Below are positions 9,809-17,400 of a stretch of 64,000 nucleotides of DNA, one piece after another. Each line of letters begins with the position of its first letter. Within the stretch, counting starts at the first letter, position 1. The translations under genes and the position numbers were made by a program. The notes under the pieces were generated by a model. That model was given only the letters and a program-made list of their open reading frames with translations. It ran no database searches and was not told where the DNA came from. The DNA is from Pedobacter nyackensis (GTDB lineage Bacteria; Bacteroidota; Bacteroidia; Sphingobacteriales; Sphingobacteriaceae). The DNA is taken from positions 124,001 to 188,000 of the forward strand of contig NZ_FWYB01000009.1 of assembly GCF_900176505.1 (NCBI RefSeq), in the 5' to 3' direction.

Positions 9809-11214
9809 TGATGAAACGAACTGCTTTATTTCTGGTTGTTGGATTTTTGCTGTTTTTAAGCAGTGCTATTGCACAAACTCAAAATTCGGACTCACTATAC
9901 CGTCAGCCATTAAAAGATGTCTTAGCGGAGATAGAAAGCCGTTTTAAAGTAAAGGTAAAGTATAGTGATAACCAGATAAAGGATCGTTGGGTAAATTATG
10001 CGTTTTGGCGGTTCAGACCAAATGTTGATGAAACGCTTGCGAACGTGCTCGCACCCCTGGACATGAAAGTGAACAAGGAGAAAGCAGGCGTTTACAAATT
10101 GAAAGAATACGAGTATTACCGCTGGCAGGTGCAGGAGGGACAGAATACCCTTGATTATCTGTCTACCCTTTACAAGGATAAAGCAAGTTGGGAACAGCGT
10201 AAGGCTTTAATTAAGCCTTTACTTTACGAGGCCCAGCTGTTATCGCCATTACCGGCTAAACCTGCATCAAAACCAATCGTTACCCCCAAAAGGATAATGG
10301 ACGGTTATACTGTGGAAAATATTGCGATTGAAATATTGCCTGGATTGTATGTGAATGGATCTTTGTACAAGCCGCTAAAAATTAAAGGAAAGATTCCTGT
10401 TGTACTTAGTCCGGACGGACATTGGGCACAGCAGCGTTACCGTGCCGATTGCCAGATTCGTTGCGCCATGATCGCACGGATGGGAGCTATGGCCATTAGC
10501 TACGACCTGTTTGCATGGGGAGAATCTCTGCTCCAGTTTAAAGCGGAAGATCACAGACGAAGTCTGGCGCACACCATACAGACCTTAGGGGGAATCAGGA
10601 TTCTCGACTATGTTTTATCACTGAAAGAAACGGACAAGGGTAGGGTAGGTATCAGTGGTGGATCGGGTGGCGGAAGTCATACTGTACTGATGGCCGCTAT
10701 GGATGATCGTATTAAACTAAGTGTTCCGGTGGTTTCCTTATCGTCTTCATTTTATGGCGGTTGTCCATGTGAAAGTGGGATGCCGATTCACCTCTGTGCT
10801 GGTGGTACAAACAACGTTGAACTGGCAGCGATGGCTGCGCCGAATCCTCAGTTGGTCGTGTCGGATGGAAAGGATTGGACGGTAAGCGTACCTGAACATG
10901 ATATGCCTTTCCTGAAAAAAATATACGGCTACTATGGTGGGCCAGACCTGGTGCAGAACGTTCACTTACCAGATGAAGGTCATGATTTCGGTCCTTCAAA
11001 ACGCAAAGCGCTGTACGACTTTTTGATTCAGAATTTTAAGCTTAACGGAGCTGCGGTAAAGAATAAAACCGGACAATACGACGAAAGCAAATGCAGGGTA
11101 GAGAAAGAATCGGCTATGTATGTTTTTGGTGATAAAGGAGAGCGTTTGCCTGCAAATGCAATCAAGGGGTTTGAGCAATTAGAAAAGGTATTTAAAGCAA
11201 GCATTTCAAAATGA
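9808..11214 (+). CDS. Secreted alpha/beta-hydrolase (acetyl-esterase-like) with N-terminal STN-like domain
   Basis: 468 residues with a signal peptide ending in A-I-A-Q (about residue 22). Residues 28-95 resemble the STN domain found at the N-terminus of secretins and TonB-linked receptors (a P-L-K-D-V-L-A-E-I-E start and the usual strand spacing). The rest is an alpha/beta-hydrolase of the acetylxylan-esterase/dienelactone-hydrolase type. The nucleophile elbow G-I-S-G-G-S-G-G-G covers residues 281-289, with Ser286 the likely nucleophile, and the catalytic His is probably His392 in D-E-G-H-D-F-G. Unusual cysteines occur in G-G-C-P-C-E (about residues 317-321). The start ATG overlaps the preceding stop (TAATG) and the stop overlaps the next start (ATGA), which indicates translational coupling. 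Probable role: removal of an ester group from the glycan. Confidence 0.75.
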   Translation: MMKRTALFLVVGFLLFLSSAIAQTQNSDSLYRQPLKDVLAEIESRFKVKVKYSDNQIKDRWVNYAFWRFRPNVDETLANVLAPLDMKVNKEKAGVYKLKEYEYYRWQVQEGQNTLDYLSTLYKDKASWEQRKALIKPLLYEAQLLSPLPAKPASKPIVTPKRIMDGYTVENIAIEILPGLYVNGSLYKPLKIKGKIPVVLSPDGHWAQQRYRADCQIRCAMIARMGAMAISYDLFAWGESLLQFKAEDHRRSLAHTIQTLGGIRILDYVLSLKETDKGRVGISGGSGGGSHTVLMAAMDDRIKLSVPVVSLSSSFYGGCPCESGMPIHLCAGGTNNVELAAMAAPNPQLVVSDGKDWTVSVPEHDMPFLKKIYGYYGGPDLVQNVHLPDEGHDFGPSKRKALYDFLIQNFKLNGAAVKNKTGQYDESKCRVEKESAMYVFGDKGERLPANAIKGFEQLEKVFKASISK

Positions 11215-12107
11215 TAGATATGGAAAACCGCAGACAATTTATTGGGAAACTGGCGCTCCTTACGGGAGGGCTAATGTTAACTGATCAATACAGTTGGGCT
11301 TATGCGTCTGTAGATCAAAGGTATAAAGTAGCAGTGGTAGATTTAATGATTTTGAAACGGCAGAAGTTAGGCGCTTTTGACTTGAGTAAGGAAATTGGTG
11401 CCGATGGTGTGGAGCTGGATATGGGCGGTTTGGGCAACAGAGATACTTTTGATAATAAGCTGGCCGATCCGGTAGTCAGACAGCAGTTTATGGATAAAGC
11501 CAAAGCGTTGAATCTGGAAATATGTTCATTGGCTATGACCGGTTTTTATGCGCAATCTTTGGCAACAAGGCCAACATATCAGCAAATGATTGGTGATTGC
11601 ATCACTACCATGAAAGCGATGAACGTAAAGGTGGCTTTCTTGCCATTGGGCATACAGGGCGACCTGGTGAAAAACCCTGAACTCAGACCTGCAATTGTTG
11701 AACGCTTAAAAGTAGCGGGCAAGATGGCTAAAAAAGCAGGTGTGGTGATTGGTATTGAAACCGCATTGGATGCACGTGGCGAACTTCAATTGCTAAAAGA
11801 CATAAACTCAGCAGCTATTAAAAGTTATTTCAACTTTTCCAATGCGATCAAAAATGGTCGGGATTTACATACTGAACTGCGGATTTTGGGCAGGAAGAAC
11901 ATTGTTCAGATTCACTGCACTAACGATGATGGTGTATGGTTGCAGAACGATCCTAAGATTGATATGAAAGCCGTAAGGAGAACATTGGATGATATGGGCT
12001 GGAAAGGCTGGCTGGTGGTTGAGCGCTCAAGGGATGCCAAAGACCCAAGAAATGTAAAGTGGAATTTTACTGCAAATACAAGCTATGTAAAGTCTGTTTT
12101 TCAATAA
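11211..12107 (+). CDS. Tat-exported TIM-barrel protein, sugar phosphate isomerase/epimerase family
   Basis: 298 residues. The N-terminus contains N-R-R-Q-F-I-G-K-L followed by a short hydrophobic stretch, a twin-arginine export signal, so the folded (probably metal-loaded) enzyme is likely periplasmic. The AP-endonuclease-2-like TIM barrel shows metal-ligand-type acidic residues in V-E-L-D, G-I-E-T-A-L-D, Q-I-H-C-T-N and V-V-E-R-S. The start may be 11211 (ATGA overlap with the previous gene) or ATG 11220, which gives a tighter Tat leader. Exported members of this family are unlikely to act on sugar phosphates. In Bacteroidota they often accompany Gfo/Idh/MocA oxidoreductases in 3-keto-glycoside chemistry, and a Gfo/Idh gene lies two genes downstream. 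Exact reaction unknown. Confidence 0.75.
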   Translation: MIDMENRRQFIGKLALLTGGLMLTDQYSWAYASVDQRYKVAVVDLMILKRQKLGAFDLSKEIGADGVELDMGGLGNRDTFDNKLADPVVRQQFMDKAKALNLEICSLAMTGFYAQSLATRPTYQQMIGDCITTMKAMNVKVAFLPLGIQGDLVKNPELRPAIVERLKVAGKMAKKAGVVIGIETALDARGELQLLKDINSAAIKSYFNFSNAIKNGRDLHTELRILGRKNIVQIHCTNDDGVWLQNDPKIDMKAVRRTLDDMGWKGWLVVERSRDAKDPRNVKWNFTANTSYVKSVFQ

Positions 12108-12117
12108 TATACAAGGG

Positions 12118-14664
12118 ATGAAGAAGACACTTAAACCTTGCTTGCTTGTAATATTTATGGCTTTGCTGTTGAGCAATACGAGTCTGTATGCTGCGGATAT
12201 CTATGTTTCCTTAAAAGGATCGGACAGCAATGCAGGTACGAAAAAACAGCCGGTAGCAAGCCTGGCTAACGCACTCCGTAAAGCACGTGAATTGAGGCGT
12301 TTAAATGATCCTTCCATAAAGAACGGGATCAACATCATTATAGAGCAAGGCTTTTATCAATTGAATGAACCGGTGGTCATCAGACCTGAAGATTCGGGTA
12401 CTGCAGCGAGTCCGACTATCATTACAAAAAACGCAGGAGCTGATGTTGTGCTGAGTGGCGGAATTTCTATTTCGGACTGGAAAAAGGTGGGCGGAGCACT
12501 GCCCGGTGTTTCAAATGATATTAAAGAGAAACTTTGGGTAGCCGATGTACCTGTACTGGGAAGTAGTGATTTAGAATTCAGGCAGATGTGGGTTGATGGA
12601 AAAAAGGCGATTAGAGCGAGAGATTGGAATGCGGACAAAATGGCCCGGATTTTAAGCTGGAATTTTCCCGCAAAAACCTGCAAGATTCCTCTGCCGGCAA
12701 TAAAAGGCATTGGCAATTTTGAGGATATAAAAGGTATGGAAATGGTAATCCAACAATGGTGGGCCATCGCTAACCTCCGGATAAAATCAGTAAAAGTAAC
12801 AGGCAAAGAGGCCGAGCTGACTTTTATGGAACCGGAAAGCCGCGTGCAATCAGAACATCCATGGCCTGCTCCCTGGATCTCTGCAAAAACGGGTAACTCA
12901 CCTTTCTATTTAACCAATGCGATCCAGTTTCTGGATGAGCCTGGAGAATGGTACGAGGATCTGAAGAACGGCAAAGTTTATTACTGGCCGCGAGCAGGCG
13001 AGCAGATGAATAAAGCGAAGGCTGTTGCGCCATATCTGGAGACTTTAGTGAGGATGGAAGGTACAATCGATAACCCGGTGAGTTATGTGTTCTTTAAAGG
13101 TATTTCCTTTCAGCACGCAGGTTGGTTAAGACCATCACAGTTTGGTCATGTACCCCATCAGACAGGGATGTATATGCTGGATGCTTATAAACTAAAAATA
13201 CCGGGAACACCGGATAAAAAAGGACTGGAGAATCAGGCCTGGGTTGGTCGCCCTGCAGCTGCGGTTGAAGTAAGCTACGCACATCATACCGGCTTTGAAG
13301 CATGTAGTTTTGAACATCATGCTTCAACTGGATTGGATTATAAAAGAGGGACTTATCATAATGAAGTTAAAGGAAACCTTTTCAAAGATATTGGTGGCAG
13401 TGGTATTTTGATTGGAATCTTTTCTGATGAAGCTACGGAGGCACATTTGCCTTATAATCCAAAAGATGAAAGAGAGATTTGTACCAATGAAAGCATTACC
13501 AATAACCTGATCACGGATGTAACTAATGAAGATTGGGGTTGTGTGGGAATTGGTGCTGGGTATGTAAGGGGAATCAATATTGCACACAATGAGATCAGTG
13601 ATGTGTCGTATTCAGGAATCAGTATGGGCTGGGGCTGGACAAGAACCATCAACGCCATGCGCAACAACACTATCACAGCAAATAAAATCCATCATTATGG
13701 GAAGTACCTGTATGATGTAGCAGGTATTTATACCTTATCGGCCCAACCAGGTTCTCTGATTTCCAATAACTATATCGACAGCATTTACAAGGCGCCTTAT
13801 CCTCATGATCCGGGGCATTGGTTTTACCTGTATACCGATGAGGGTTCTTCTTATTTTACAGTGAAGGATAACTGGACGCCAGCTGAGAAATATTTGCAAA
13901 ATGCAAATGGTCCGGGAAATGTCTGGACGGGTAACGGGCCAAAAGTTGCCGATAGTATTAAAGTTAAAGCTGGACTTGAGTCTGATTATCGCTATCTGTT
14001 GAAAAACAGTTCGGTAAATGGTATTGGTCAGCCGCTTAATAGTGTGGATTCTGGTAATGGGAATGAGCTGGTAATAGAGGTCATACTTCCTTCTTCGGCC
14101 GGATTGAGTAAGGCTTTACTGGTTGAAATTTGCAGGGAAAAGGGCATCGCTGCACCGGCCATTTACCAATGGAATAATCGTTTGCTGGTGTACGCAGCAA
14201 TGAATGAATCTGCCGCATTGATGCGGCAAATACAATCGAGAATCCAGGGTGCAGAAGCTAGACTCTATAAAGATGTATTTTACAAGTTTGAACGTAAAAA
14301 GCATTGCGGACAAGAGCCGGTTAAGGAATGGGACAACATCATTTTAAGTACAAACCTGGTGAAGGATGAGCGGATGCAAAAGGAATACCTGGGGTATCAT
14401 GCTACGCAGTTTGAGAAATGGCCGGAAGTAGCGAAGGGCTTTTGCAATGCAGATTTTCAGGAGTTGAGAATTTTTAAAAATGGAAGACAGTTGATACTGG
14501 TGATCAGCATTCCTAAAGGCGCAAGTTTAGATGAATTAAATCCAAAAACCACACAGAATAATCCTCGGGTTGACAATTGGAATAATCTGATGAAAAAGTA
14601 TCAGGAAGGAATTGAAGGAACTAAACCCGGAGAAGTTTGGGTGTTTTTTAGTAAGAATAATTAG
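12118..14664 (+). CDS. Secreted right-handed beta-helix protein fused to an L-rhamnose-mutarotase-like tail
   Basis: 848 residues with a signal peptide ending in L-Y-A-A (about residue 26). The mature protein opens with D-I-Y-V-S-L-K-G-S-D-S-N-A-G-T, the classic start of pectate-lyase-fold proteins, and residues 30-640 form a parallel beta-helix with Asn-rich coils (V-K-G-N-L-F, I-T-N-N-L-I, I-A-H-N-E-I). The final part, from about residue 735, resembles the small L-rhamnose mutarotase RhaM (DUF718): H-A-T-Q-F-E-K-W-P-E-V matches the H-x-x-x-W-P-E helix, then strands around E-L-R-I-F-K-N-G-R-Q-L-I-L-V and a P-R-V-D-N-W-N-N-L-M-K segment. Residues 660-730 look like a degenerate first copy. The helix probably binds or cleaves rhamnogalacturonan-type chains; the tail may act on or bind released rhamnose. 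Confidence 0.78.
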   Translation: MKKTLKPCLLVIFMALLLSNTSLYAADIYVSLKGSDSNAGTKKQPVASLANALRKARELRRLNDPSIKNGINIIIEQGFYQLNEPVVIRPEDSGTAASPTIITKNAGADVVLSGGISISDWKKVGGALPGVSNDIKEKLWVADVPVLGSSDLEFRQMWVDGKKAIRARDWNADKMARILSWNFPAKTCKIPLPAIKGIGNFEDIKGMEMVIQQWWAIANLRIKSVKVTGKEAELTFMEPESRVQSEHPWPAPWISAKTGNSPFYLTNAIQFLDEPGEWYEDLKNGKVYYWPRAGEQMNKAKAVAPYLETLVRMEGTIDNPVSYVFFKGISFQHAGWLRPSQFGHVPHQTGMYMLDAYKLKIPGTPDKKGLENQAWVGRPAAAVEVSYAHHTGFEACSFEHHASTGLDYKRGTYHNEVKGNLFKDIGGSGILIGIFSDEATEAHLPYNPKDEREICTNESITNNLITDVTNEDWGCVGIGAGYVRGINIAHNEISDVSYSGISMGWGWTRTINAMRNNTITANKIHHYGKYLYDVAGIYTLSAQPGSLISNNYIDSIYKAPYPHDPGHWFYLYTDEGSSYFTVKDNWTPAEKYLQNANGPGNVWTGNGPKVADSIKVKAGLESDYRYLLKNSSVNGIGQPLNSVDSGNGNELVIEVILPSSAGLSKALLVEICREKGIAAPAIYQWNNRLLVYAAMNESAALMRQIQSRIQGAEARLYKDVFYKFERKKHCGQEPVKEWDNIILSTNLVKDERMQKEYLGYHATQFEKWPEVAKGFCNADFQELRIFKNGRQLILVISIPKGASLDELNPKTTQNNPRVDNWNNLMKKYQEGIEGTKPGEVWVFFSKNN

Positions 14665-14673
14665 AAATTGAAT

Positions 14674-15759
14674 ATGTTAAAATTAGGAATATTAGGGCTG
14701 GGAGAAGGGCGTAGTACCATGTCGGCCGCCCTTGCAAGCAACAAATACGAACTGGTAAAAATTTGCGATGCGAACGAAGATGTGTGCAAACAACGCGCAA
14801 AAGAATTCGATTTTCCGCACTATACCTCCAGCTATCAGGAAATGCTGGATGACGCTAGCATCGACGTGATCGCAATCTACACGCCTGATCATTTGCATGC
14901 AGACCACGTTAAACAAGCGCTGCTGCACGGAAAGCATGTAGTTTGTACAAAACCATTCATTGACGATTTGGCGCGCGCTAAAGAGCTCCTGGAGGTTTCA
15001 AAGCAAAGTGGTAAAAAAGTATTCGTTGGTCAGAGTTCCCGTTTCTTTGAACCTTATAAGCGACAAAGGACTGATTATGCTGCAGGTATCATTGGTGATT
15101 TAATCACGGTTGAGTGTCATTATAATGCCGATCACCGTTGGTTCCTGGAGAAAAAATGGGCCTTAGAAGCTTCTTTTAAATGGCTTTATGGCGGATTAAG
15201 CCATCCGGTTGATTTTATCAGATGGTACCTTCCCGAAATTGAAGAGGTGATGGGATATGGGATGATCAGCTCTAATGGCAAAAAAGCTGGCTTAAAAAAC
15301 GAAGATACGATGCACTTTATCTTCAAATCGACTGACGGAAGGATTGCGCGCGTAAGTGGTGCTTATACCGGCCCGATACAGCCAGCTTACCGCGAAAGTG
15401 AGATGAGTTGTGTGTTGAGAGGTACGGAAGGGGCCAGTCAGGCCGATTATCATGAATTGCGTTATGCGGTAACGACAAATACGGGCGAAGAACAACTGAT
15501 TACATGGGGAGATGCTAAGCTGAAACATTTCTTCCGTTTTGAAGGTCAGAGTCACCATGCAGGCGAATACCAGAATTATCTGGAATACTTCGCAGAGAGC
15601 ATCGAAAACGATACAGTAGCTTACCCTGATTTAAAAGAGGGGATAGGCACAATAGCCTTGTTGCAGGCTATGGACAGGTCATTGCAGACCGGCGTTCCTG
15701 TTAAAATCAATGATATATTGAACGAGTACGAGCTTTTAAGAGCCGATTTCGGACTGTAA
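14674..15759 (+). CDS. Gfo/Idh/MocA family NAD(P)-dependent sugar dehydrogenase
   Basis: About 361 residues from the ATG at 14674; an in-frame TTG at 14668 is possible but less likely. There is no signal peptide. The N-terminal Rossmann fold has G-I-L-G-L-G-E-G-R-S, and the C-T-K-P-F-I-D-D motif corresponds to the family's E-K-P. The C-terminal alpha/beta substrate domain carries the G-G-L-S-H-P-V-D-F-I-R-W segment with its probable catalytic His. These enzymes oxidise or reduce sugar hydroxyls or aldehydes, including inositols, glucose and apiose. It sits between the beta-helix/mutarotase fusion and an SSS symporter, so it likely acts in the cytoplasm on the imported sugar. Substrate not determinable from sequence. 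Confidence 0.85.
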   Translation: MLKLGILGLGEGRSTMSAALASNKYELVKICDANEDVCKQRAKEFDFPHYTSSYQEMLDDASIDVIAIYTPDHLHADHVKQALLHGKHVVCTKPFIDDLARAKELLEVSKQSGKKVFVGQSSRFFEPYKRQRTDYAAGIIGDLITVECHYNADHRWFLEKKWALEASFKWLYGGLSHPVDFIRWYLPEIEEVMGYGMISSNGKKAGLKNEDTMHFIFKSTDGRIARVSGAYTGPIQPAYRESEMSCVLRGTEGASQADYHELRYAVTTNTGEEQLITWGDAKLKHFFRFEGQSHHAGEYQNYLEYFAESIENDTVAYPDLKEGIGTIALLQAMDRSLQTGVPVKINDILNEYELLRADFGL

Positions 15760-15799
15760 AGCAAATCCAAATCAATCAACCAAACCAAAAAAATACTTA

Positions 15800-17389
15800 A
15801 TGGGTAACATTGTCGAACGCTTAACCAATCTGGATTACTTTATTGTAATTGCTTATCTGGTTATTCTAATTATTATCGGTTACAGGGCTAGTTTCTCTAA
15901 GAAGAAAAACGACGACGAAACCCTTTTCCTGGCCAATAAATCCTTGGGCTGGTCGAGCATTGGATTTAACATGTGGGCTACCAATGTTGGTCCCTCCATG
16001 CTGCTGGCTTTTGCCAGTATCGGCTATAGCACGGGTATCGTGGCTGTAAATTTCGATTGGTATGCCTTTATATTCCTGTTTTTACTGGCCATTGTTTTTG
16101 CGCCAAAATACCTGGCTGCGAAAGTAAGTACCATGCCTGAGTTTATGGGTAAAAGGTATGGCGACTCTACTCAGAACATACTAGCCTGGTATGCCTTGAT
16201 CAAAATTCTGATCTCCTGGTTATCCCTGGGGCTTTTTGCAGGTGGCTTCCTGGTAAGACAGATATTGGGTATTCCCATGTGGCAATCGGTAATGGTATTG
16301 GTTTCTTTTGCAGGCCTGTTTACTTTTTTCGGTGGTCTTAAAGCCATTGCCAAAGTGAATGTCTTTCAAATGATTCTGTTGATCGCTGTATCTCTGGCCT
16401 TAACCGTTTTAGGTTTGCAAAAAGTTGGCGGTATTGAAGCTTTGTACAGCAAAACGCCTGCGCATTACTGGAACCTGATCCAGCCTGCCAGTGATCCGAA
16501 ATACCCATGGTATGCCATTTTGCTGGGGTATCCGGTAGCAGCGATAGCTTTTTTCTGTACAGATCAGGCTATGGTGCAATCGGTTCTGGGGGCTAAAAAT
16601 CTGGAGCAGGGGCAGCTAGGCGTTAGTTTTATCGGCTGGTTAAAGATCCTTTCGCTTCCTTTGTTTATCATTACAGGTATCCTGTGTTATGTGTTGTTTC
16701 CTGATTTGAAAGACCCTAATGAGGCATATATGACAATGGTGACCAACCTGTTCCCTCCGGGAATGAACGGATTGGTAATTGTAGTCTTGATTGCTGTACT
16801 GGTAGGTACCATAGGTTCATCCTTAAACTCATTGAGTACAGTGTTTACGATGGATGTGTATGTGAAAAACATCAATCCACAGGCTACGAACAAGCAGATC
16901 ATCCGGATGGGGAGATTATCAGTTATTGCTGGTTGTATTTTTGCTGTAATTGTAGTGTTGGCCATCGATAATATCAAAGGTTTAAATCTGTTTGATATTT
17001 TTCAATCTGTGCTGGGCTTTATTGCACCGCCATTATCGGTCGTGTTTCTGCTTACTGTTTTTTGGAAAAGGACGACAAGGAAAGCTGTAAACTTTACCCT
17101 TTCCGTGGGATCAGCTTTAAGTCTGGGCACTGGGGTGACCTATTTATGGATACTTCCGCCTGATAAATATCCTTTCTGGCCGCATTACCTGATTCTTTCC
17201 TTCCTGATTTTTGCAGGCTTATTGCTGATTGCAGTGCTGATCTCGTTGCTGGACAGAAACCCAACGGTTTACGAGATCAATGAGCTCGACAAAAGTGCAA
17301 TTGAAAAACCGACAAAACGAGTTTGGATATCATGGGCTGCTCTTGCTGTGGTTATGATTGCTTTATACATTTTTTTTAACGGGCATTAA
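15800..17389 (+). CDS. Sodium:solute symporter (SSS family)
   Basis: 529 residues with about 13-14 hydrophobic segments. The first starts near residue 12 (Y-F-I-V-I-A-Y-L-V-I-L-I-I-I-G-Y), and the motif N-M-W-A-T-N-V-G-P-S-M-L near residues 54-65 is typical of SSS sugar transporters of the LeuT fold. It is likely an inner-membrane Na+-driven importer for a mono- or disaccharide released by the surrounding enzymes. It is preceded by a Gfo/Idh dehydrogenase (40-base gap) and followed after 11 bases by a rhamnosidase. A second SSS protein at 56659 belongs to the arabinose operon. Rhamnose or a rhamnose-containing product is the most economical cargo here, but that is inference. Confidence 0.88.
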   Translation: MGNIVERLTNLDYFIVIAYLVILIIIGYRASFSKKKNDDETLFLANKSLGWSSIGFNMWATNVGPSMLLAFASIGYSTGIVAVNFDWYAFIFLFLLAIVFAPKYLAAKVSTMPEFMGKRYGDSTQNILAWYALIKILISWLSLGLFAGGFLVRQILGIPMWQSVMVLVSFAGLFTFFGGLKAIAKVNVFQMILLIAVSLALTVLGLQKVGGIEALYSKTPAHYWNLIQPASDPKYPWYAILLGYPVAAIAFFCTDQAMVQSVLGAKNLEQGQLGVSFIGWLKILSLPLFIITGILCYVLFPDLKDPNEAYMTMVTNLFPPGMNGLVIVVLIAVLVGTIGSSLNSLSTVFTMDVYVKNINPQATNKQIIRMGRLSVIAGCIFAVIVVLAIDNIKGLNLFDIFQSVLGFIAPPLSVVFLLTVFWKRTTRKAVNFTLSVGSALSLGTGVTYLWILPPDKYPFWPHYLILSFLIFAGLLLIAVLISLLDRNPTVYEINELDKSAIEKPTKRVWISWAALAVVMIALYIFFNGH

Positions 17390-17400
17390 TTTTATTAGAT

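Noticed and set aside
12357..12806. 149-codon minus-strand open frame inside the beta-helix gene
   Set aside because: It is fully inside a well-supported gene, has no family resemblance and reflects reverse-strand stop avoidance; similar antisense frames at 8431-8826 and 45790-46170 were rejected for the same reason.
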